This document shows, piece by piece, positions 59,368 through 64,000 of a stretch of DNA of 64,000 nucleotides. Position numbers and translations under genes: made by a program. The notes beneath the pieces are model-generated. The model was given only the letters and a program-made list of their open reading frames with translations. It searched no databases and had not been told where the DNA came from. How positions within the stretch are numbered: the first letter of the stretch is position 1; every line of letters starts with the position of its first letter. Origin of the DNA: Prevotella sp. UBA1104 (lineage in GTDB: Bacteria; Bacteroidota; Bacteroidia; Bacteroidales; Bacteroidaceae); assembly GCA_002314055.1 (NCBI GenBank), contig DCBP01000107.1:1-64000 (forward strand). The letters are read 5' to 3'.

Positions 59368-62205
59368 CTACTTTGTAGGCACAACTTTTTTTATCGTTCC
59401 GTCAGGATTAAACTCCATCCTGTCGATGCACACTTCGCGGTGAACGCCAGGCTGGAAGTGAAGCCAGTCCTTGTTGATGCGGTGGTAAACGATGTACCAT
59501 TCGTCGGTGCCGGGTTTCTGGATTACGGAGTTGTGCGCCGTTCCGTAGATATCGTGTTGTGGGTCTTGGATGAGTACAATCGGGTCTTTTGCCACCTCGA
59601 TTGGTCCGAGCGGCGACTTCGCCGTACCGTATGCCACATGGTAGTTCGCCGAGCCAGTATCGTCTACCGACCACATGAAATAGTACAGTCCGTTGCGGTA
59701 GAACACATAAGTTCCTTCGCGGTAGGCATAATCCTTCAGCGTGCCTCCTTTCGGAGTGAGCACCTTTATGGTTTCCTCCTTCACCTTCGTCATGTTCGGT
59801 TCAAGTTCAGCCCCTGCCATATAGCCGTTGCCCCAATAGATGTATGGCTTTTTGCTCACGGGGTCGATGAAGACATCCACGTCTATCTGCTGTCCCCAGC
59901 CAACAGGCGACTTCTCTATAATCGGATGCCCGAGGTCAACAAATGGTCCTACAGGCGAGTCAGCCACAGCAACACCGATTTTCTTTTCACCTTTCTTTAT
60001 CGGATTGGCACTATAGTAGAGAAAATACTTGTAGCTGCCGTCCTTCTGTTTCACTTCCTGAGCGGCAGGAGCCCACAGGTTGCCGTCGGCCCACGGAATC
60101 TGATCGGTAGAAGCATCGAGCGCCACGCCCTCGTTGGTCCATTCCTTCATGTCGGGCGATGAGTAGACATAGTATTTCCATCCTCCCCATCCCGGTTTGC
60201 CGTCGGTGGTGGAGTAGATATAATATTTCTTTGTCTTGTTGGAATACAGAATCTCCGGGTCGGCATGGAAGCCCGGCAGAACAGGGTTCCCCAATGCGCT
60301 TACGCCCCTTGTCGTTGGCGGAATAGGTTTTATCGTTCCGTCGGCATTATAAGCCATCTGCTCAGCGATGACGCTACGGTGCCCACCGTCGCCATCGCGT
60401 AAGGCACCGTTGTGAGAGAAGAAAAGCCACTGGTCGTTGTAGTTCACTATCGCCGGATGCGTGGTGTTGCTGTTTCCGGCAATCTCGCTTATTATTCCCT
60501 TCGCCGTCCACGGTCCCGTGATACTGTCAGCCATGGCGTAGGCAATCTTCTCAGGAAAGCCCGAAGCGTAGGTTAGATAATACTTCCCGTTGTATTTGTG
60601 AACCCATGGCGCTTCCTCGAACGGAAACTCATTTCCCACATCGATGCGGCGTACACTGCCGTCAATCTCCGTCATGTTGTCTTTCAGTCGTGCGATGTAA
60701 CACTGGCGGTTGCCCCATATAATATAAGGTGTGTTGTCGTCGTCGATGAATATTGCCGGGTCGATGCATGCCCAACTGTGTTTTGAATCAAAACAGTCCT
60801 TGTTTGTCAGCAGTGGCTTCCCCAAGGCATCATGATACGGACCGGTTATCTTGTCGCTCACGGCAACTCCGATGCCACACCAGTTCGTAGAAACATACCA
60901 ATAATATTTACCGTTTCTCTCCACCACATGTCCGGCATACGCCTGTTTGCTCTTCGCCCACTTGAAGTCGGAGATGAAGAGTGGAGTGGGGTATTGCGTC
61001 CAGTGCTTCAGGTCGGTAGTGGAGAACACCTGCCAGTCGTTCATCTTGTAGCCCGCATGTTTCTCCTCCGAGTCGTGTCCGGCAAAGAGCCACAGAGTGT
61101 CGCGGTCTACGAGCACGGCTGGGTCGGCAGTATGAATATGCGTGAAGAGCGGATTGCCCTTTGCTGTCCATTCATGTTTCAAGACATATCCCCATTTCTG
61201 CTGCAGTCGTTCCATCTCGTCGGCAGTAACGGAGCATACCGTGCCGTGGCGAGGCGAGAAGTTCTTGCGGAACGACAGAGGCTTGCTGGTGAATGTAGAA
61301 AGGTCTTTTGATGTCTGGTATTCATAGCGACCGCTACCGTAGAGGTCGTACATCAGGATATATTCGTCCCTGTCATTTAGCTTGAACACCACCGAGCCTT
61401 CCACTCCCGTCTTCGAGTCGGCATAGGCGTCGATAAACTTAAAGTCCTCTTTCCACGGCCCTTTCAGATTCCGAGCCGTAGCCTGTTGGATACCGTTCTG
61501 TATCTCCTTGCCGTCAGCATTCTTGATATTTCCCTTGTAGAACATGTGGTATATGCCGTTTCGCTCGATGATATCGTTGTCTATGCATCCGTATTTTGCG
61601 CTGAAGAGCACCTTTGGCTCGCTCTCAAAACCGGTGAAGTCCTTGTTGGCATAGGCATAATACGTTACGAGACTTTTCCTTCCGTCGCCCGTGCGCTGCA
61701 AGGTGAAATATACCATGTATTTCCGAGCCTTGCGGTCGTAGATGGTCTGTGGAGCCCATACCCAATATGCATCGGCGAAGTGCTCCTTGTAGTCCTCCTT
61801 GAGAACAATCTTTGAGTGGGTCCAGTTGATGAGGTCTTTCGACTTCATCATCACAATCCCAGGATTGTCCTTCCACCCGAATTTGCAGGTATTCATGTCG
61901 GTAGCCACGATATAATAGCATCCGTCCTCGCCGCGCAGAATGTGTGGGTCGCGTATACCGCCGCTCGTGCTGATGGTGTCGCTTGCAATAATAGGTTGGT
62001 TGCAGTTCAGCGCATACCAGTTCTTTGCGTCGTCGCTGAGAGCGAAGCGCAGGTTTTCCTGACTGTCGCCGGTGCCTTCGAAATAGGCGAAGAGATATCC
62101 GGCGAATTTATTGTTTGCAGTTTTCTTTGCGGCAGCGTCTATATTCGGCGTGCTGCCGAGAGCCAGTGCTGCAAGAAGTGCAGTAATGAATGGTTGATGT
62201 TTCAT
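59368..62205 (-). CDS. Triple-module glycoside hydrolase family 43 protein
   Basis: The 945-residue protein has a signal peptide (HQPFITALLAALALGSTPNI) and three consecutive GH43-type five-bladed propeller modules: about 35-335, 345-635 and 640-940. Each shows the family triad positions. Module 1 has D86 (IRDPHIL), D209/D211 (CIDNDII) and E269 (VEGS). Module 2 has D361 (TADPAV), D482 (CIDPAIF) and E531 (EAPW). Module 3 has D649 (HADPEI), D777 (DVDVFID) and E830 (REGTYV). GH43 enzymes cleave arabinan, xylan or galactan side chains. The exact substrate is unknown; activity on arabinose- or galactose-bearing pectin would fit the GH28. Export to the periplasm or surface is expected. Confidence 0.85.
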   Translation of the reverse strand: MKHQPFITALLAALALGSTPNIDAAAKKTANNKFAGYLFAYFEGTGDSQENLRFALSDDAKNWYALNCNQPIIASDTISTSGGIRDPHILRGEDGCYYIVATDMNTCKFGWKDNPGIVMMKSKDLINWTHSKIVLKEDYKEHFADAYWVWAPQTIYDRKARKYMVYFTLQRTGDGRKSLVTYYAYANKDFTGFESEPKVLFSAKYGCIDNDIIERNGIYHMFYKGNIKNADGKEIQNGIQQATARNLKGPWKEDFKFIDAYADSKTGVEGSVVFKLNDRDEYILMYDLYGSGRYEYQTSKDLSTFTSKPLSFRKNFSPRHGTVCSVTADEMERLQQKWGYVLKHEWTAKGNPLFTHIHTADPAVLVDRDTLWLFAGHDSEEKHAGYKMNDWQVFSTTDLKHWTQYPTPLFISDFKWAKSKQAYAGHVVERNGKYYWYVSTNWCGIGVAVSDKITGPYHDALGKPLLTNKDCFDSKHSWACIDPAIFIDDDNTPYIIWGNRQCYIARLKDNMTEIDGSVRRIDVGNEFPFEEAPWVHKYNGKYYLTYASGFPEKIAYAMADSITGPWTAKGIISEIAGNSNTTHPAIVNYNDQWLFFSHNGALRDGDGGHRSVIAEQMAYNADGTIKPIPPTTRGVSALGNPVLPGFHADPEILYSNKTKKYYIYSTTDGKPGWGGWKYYVYSSPDMKEWTNEGVALDASTDQIPWADGNLWAPAAQEVKQKDGSYKYFLYYSANPIKKGEKKIGVAVADSPVGPFVDLGHPIIEKSPVGWGQQIDVDVFIDPVSKKPYIYWGNGYMAGAELEPNMTKVKEETIKVLTPKGGTLKDYAYREGTYVFYRNGLYYFMWSVDDTGSANYHVAYGTAKSPLGPIEVAKDPIVLIQDPQHDIYGTAHNSVIQKPGTDEWYIVYHRINKDWLHFQPGVHREVCIDRMEFNPDGTIKKVVPTK

Positions 62206-62234
62206 GTATCTGTTGTTAGCAGTTTTATTATGTG

Positions 62235-62242
62235 CAAAATTA
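62235..62242 (-). promoter_or_regulatory. -7 element of the GH43 gene
   Basis: On the minus strand TAATTTTG lies 30 bp upstream of the ATG at 62205. The -33 element is unclear. Confidence 0.5.
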
Positions 62243-62343
62243 TGGTTTTATATATTGTTTGATGTATGTATATCAACAATATTGTTATGGATATCGTTAA
62301 AGCTTTGCTGATTGTTGGCAGATATTGTCGTTTTATTTTTTTT

Positions 62344-62448
62344 GTTATTTTACCCTCACACCCTCACCAATCGCCTCAGAAGTCCCTGTTCATCGTACTT
62401 CTGAGGTGTGAGAGATAGTGTGAGGGGTGATGTTTATCCCTCACACTT
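62344..62448. repeat. Two-armed CCCTCACACC element, copy 2
   Basis: The left arm CCCTCACACCCTCAC (62353-62367) and the right side (GTGTGAGAGATAGTGTGAGG, 62407-62426) match the copy at 32952-33056. Both copies share the edge ATTTTACCCTCACACC. Inside the loop CCTCAGAAGT (62374-62383) and ACTTCTGAGG (62397-62406) form a perfect 10-bp stem that is absent from copy 1. The rest of the gap 62206-62729 is A/T rich and holds the two flanking promoters. Confidence 0.85.
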
Positions 62449-62688
62449 CCAACGAGAACGTAATATTGTTTTTTTACTAATTTTCTTTAAGTTTGGTTTG
62501 GATTTAAAGGAATTCATGTCTTTTTCCGTTTTTTTTGGTGCAAATTTAATGCTTGCAAGGAGAAGTATTGCTGTAAATTAGTACATAAAAAGGTAAAATT
62601 ATACATCTCGTATTTTAAATACCTTAAATATTATTGCAGACAGTCGCCTTTATGGATGATTTTTTATTACGGAAACGAAAAAATGCAT

Positions 62689-62696
62689 TAACTTTG
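62689..62696 (+). promoter_or_regulatory. -7 element of the tonB-exbB operon
   Basis: TAACTTTG lies 33 bp before the GTG start at 62730. A -33 element is weak. Confidence 0.55.
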
Positions 62697-62729
62697 CCGA
62701 CTGTAAAAGATTTATAGGCTTTACGTATC

Positions 62730-63461
62730 GTGAGAAGAAAACTTTTTGAAATAGAATATACGGCAAACCGCGGCACGGGATTCCTGCTCGGACTCATCGT
62801 TGCGCTGACGCTCCTTTTCTGTGCGCTGGAGTACAGAAGCGGCGGAGCGGCTGATGATGATATTGATGATGACACCGACGAGATGGTGAAGGACATGGAA
62901 CTCCTGCCGCCACAGCAACGCAAGGATATGATTGCTGTGATAAAGCCCGGGGCGGCAACTCATTCCGTTACGAAGAAAATAAAGAAAGTGGACCAGACTC
63001 CTACCACCGAAGTGCCCACGCGTATGGATCAGACCGACGGCGATGCCGACCATGGCAACGGTGAGGGACAGAACAATATTGAAGGTCCGGGCGACAACAA
63101 CGAGACAACGGCACAGGCTCCTGTGGCTACCGATATGAACGACAATCCGCTGAATTTCCGTGTTGTTGAGAAACTTCCGGAGTTTCCCGGTGGCATGGTG
63201 GAGTTCATGAAATGGATTACCCGCAATCTTCGTTATCCCCAGGCTGCACAGAGACAGAAGATACAGGGACAGGTGAAGGTGGCGTTCATTATCGGCAAGG
63301 ATGGTGCCGTGTCGGAACTGAAGGTCGTCAAGAGCGTTCATCCGTTGCTCGATGCCGAGGCACTGCGCGTGATGAGGATGATGCCTAAATGGAAACCGGG
63401 CGAGGATAAGGGAAAACCCTGTCTGACGTATTTCTGTATTCCGGTGAATTTTGTGATATAG
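62730..63461 (+). CDS. tonB: Energy transducer TonB
   Basis: The 243-residue protein has a short N-terminal cytoplasmic piece, one membrane anchor (about 17-34; GFLLGLIVALTLLFCALE), an acidic and proline-poor periplasmic linker (about 40-145) and a TonB C-terminal domain (about 150-243; VVEKLPEFPGGMVEFMKWI, YPQAAQRQKIQGQVKVAF, VMRMMPKWKPGEDKGKP). It transmits proton-motive energy from ExbB-ExbD to outer-membrane receptors. The start is GTG at 62730; an in-frame TAG lies 13 bp upstream, and no ATG fits better. The exbB gene follows after a 9-nt array. Confidence 0.9.
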   Translation: MRRKLFEIEYTANRGTGFLLGLIVALTLLFCALEYRSGGAADDDIDDDTDEMVKDMELLPPQQRKDMIAVIKPGAATHSVTKKIKKVDQTPTTEVPTRMDQTDGDADHGNGEGQNNIEGPGDNNETTAQAPVATDMNDNPLNFRVVEKLPEFPGGMVEFMKWITRNLRYPQAAQRQKIQGQVKVAFIIGKDGAVSELKVVKSVHPLLDAEALRVMRMMPKWKPGEDKGKPCLTYFCIPVNFVI

Positions 63462-63496
63462 TTCTTGGAGCTCTCGGAGTTCTCCGAGCTCTCCGA
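63462..63496. repeat. Nine-base-period array between tonB and exbB
   Basis: On the minus strand units such as TCGGAGAGC, TCGGAGAAC, TCCGAGAGC and TCCAAGAAC follow at 9-nt steps, four copies, directly after the tonB stop. The pattern (NNGGAGANC) is close to the arrays at 4369 and 52647. Confidence 0.75.
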
Positions 63497-63531
63497 TTAT
63501 AATAAGAAAAAACTAAAAAAAACAAAACAAT

Positions 63532-64000
63532 ATGCGCAAACAATTAAGCAGATTACTGTTTACCCTCGCAGCACTCATGGCTTTCGCCGTAACTGCTGCT
63601 GCCGAGGGCAAAGATTCAACTTCGGCTGTAGCCGCTGCCGATACTGCCCAGGCTGCACAGAGTGTAGCTGCCGCCGACACGGCAGACCTCTCTGCCGACC
63701 TTGCCGCTATGGACGAGGACGAGCCGGAGAGCTTCCATCAAGTACTGAAAACAAAGTTTATCGAAGGCTCCGCAGGCTTCATGTCGCTCGTTGCCCTGGC
63801 TCTCGTCTTGGGACTCGCCTTCTGTATAGAGCGAATTATCTATCTGGCACTTAGCGAGATAAATGCCAAGAAGATGATGGCAGATATCGACAAGCAGCTT
63901 AGTCTGGGAGATGTGGAAGGAGCAAAACAGCTTTGTGCCGACGTGCGCGGACCTGTTGCAGCCATCTGTCGCCAGGGGCTCGACCGCATCGATGATTCTA
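63532..64000 (+). CDS. exbB: ExbB / MotA-TolQ family proton channel protein (3' partial)
   Basis: The frame starts at ATG 63532 (MRKQLSRLLFTLAALMAF) and is open to the window end, about 156 residues. It has an N-terminal signal-like hydrophobic stretch, an alanine/aspartate-rich linker (about 25-65) and the first ExbB membrane segment (about 82-105; FMSLVALALVLGLAFCIERI), followed by IYLALSEINAKKMMADIDKQ and the cytoplasmic segment LGDVEGAKQLCADVRGPVAA typical of the family. The remaining two membrane segments lie beyond the window. It works with TonB, encoded 70 bp upstream, and with ExbD proteins expected downstream. Confidence 0.88.
   Translation, partial: MRKQLSRLLFTLAALMAFAVTAAAEGKDSTSAVAAADTAQAAQSVAAADTADLSADLAAMDEDEPESFHQVLKTKFIEGSAGFMSLVALALVLGLAFCIERIIYLALSEINAKKMMADIDKQLSLGDVEGAKQLCADVRGPVAAICRQGLDRIDDS

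Overview
The window looks like chromosomal DNA of a Bacteroidales bacterium, most likely Prevotellaceae (Prevotella in the broad sense). The reasons are the promoters (a TTTG or TTG -33 element and a TAnnTTTG -7 element before many genes, few Shine-Dalgarno sites), the MurF-alanine racemase fusion, the PorQ-cmk-ispH neighbourhood, a BspA-type leucine-rich-repeat protein, secreted proteins with type IX secretion (T9SS) style C-terminal tails, and membrane-anchored AraC regulators. I see no rRNA, tRNA, CRISPR array, transposase or phage genes. All identifications come from reading the sequence; no database was searched.

Layout. 0-3.3 kb: the tail of a phospholipase D-like protein, then a surface-protein cluster (5'-truncated BspA-like protein, dockerin-bearing protein, 66-residue peptide). 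3.4-10.1 kb: nitroreductase, CstA, ComEC, CrcB, and on the opposite strand a MATE exporter with a WYL regulator. 10.5-14.1 kb: a giant GLUG/Ig-like secreted protein. 14.2-31.2 kb: mostly housekeeping genes, namely a GNAT-like protein behind a possible structured leader, ParE, an S41 protease, a DUF2851 protein, MurF-Alr, a hexuronate-type MFS transporter, B12-dependent ribonucleotide reductase, FolB, a cell-wall amidase and an MCE lipid-transport protein. 31.4-34.5 kb: DnaA, a gene-poor region and a cation efflux protein. 34.6-43 kb: two successive cassettes, each a secreted protein followed by a TPR-transmembrane-AraC regulator. 43-54.3 kb: a candidate small RNA, a BASS-type transporter, alpha-2-macroglobulin, a DUF1573 protein, MeaB, IspH and Cmk. 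54.4-62.2 kb (minus strand): PorQ, a GH28 pectinase, an outer-membrane beta-barrel protein and a three-module GH43 enzyme. 62.7-64 kb: TonB and the start of ExbB.

Genes working together. PorQ and four proteins with T9SS-like tails point to a type IX export route. GH28, GH43, the hexuronate-type transporter and TonB/ExbB fit breakdown and uptake of pectin or arabinan-type polysaccharides. The two AraC regulators share a conserved promoter that would give nearly leaderless mRNAs, and each sits downstream of a secreted protein.

The most unusual feature is the intergenic DNA. It holds several families of short repeats: 9-nt-period arrays between co-directional genes at four junctions; 22-bp palindromic arrays at three loci; a two-armed CCCTCACACC element at two loci; 7-nt arrays after two minus-strand genes; a 29-30 bp array before meaB; and tandemly repeated promoter boxes before the nitroreductase and porQ. 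Gene-poor stretches (10139-10551, 14107-14413, 32809-33566, 38172-38569, 42955-43396, 62206-62729) consist largely of these repeats, promoters and hairpins.
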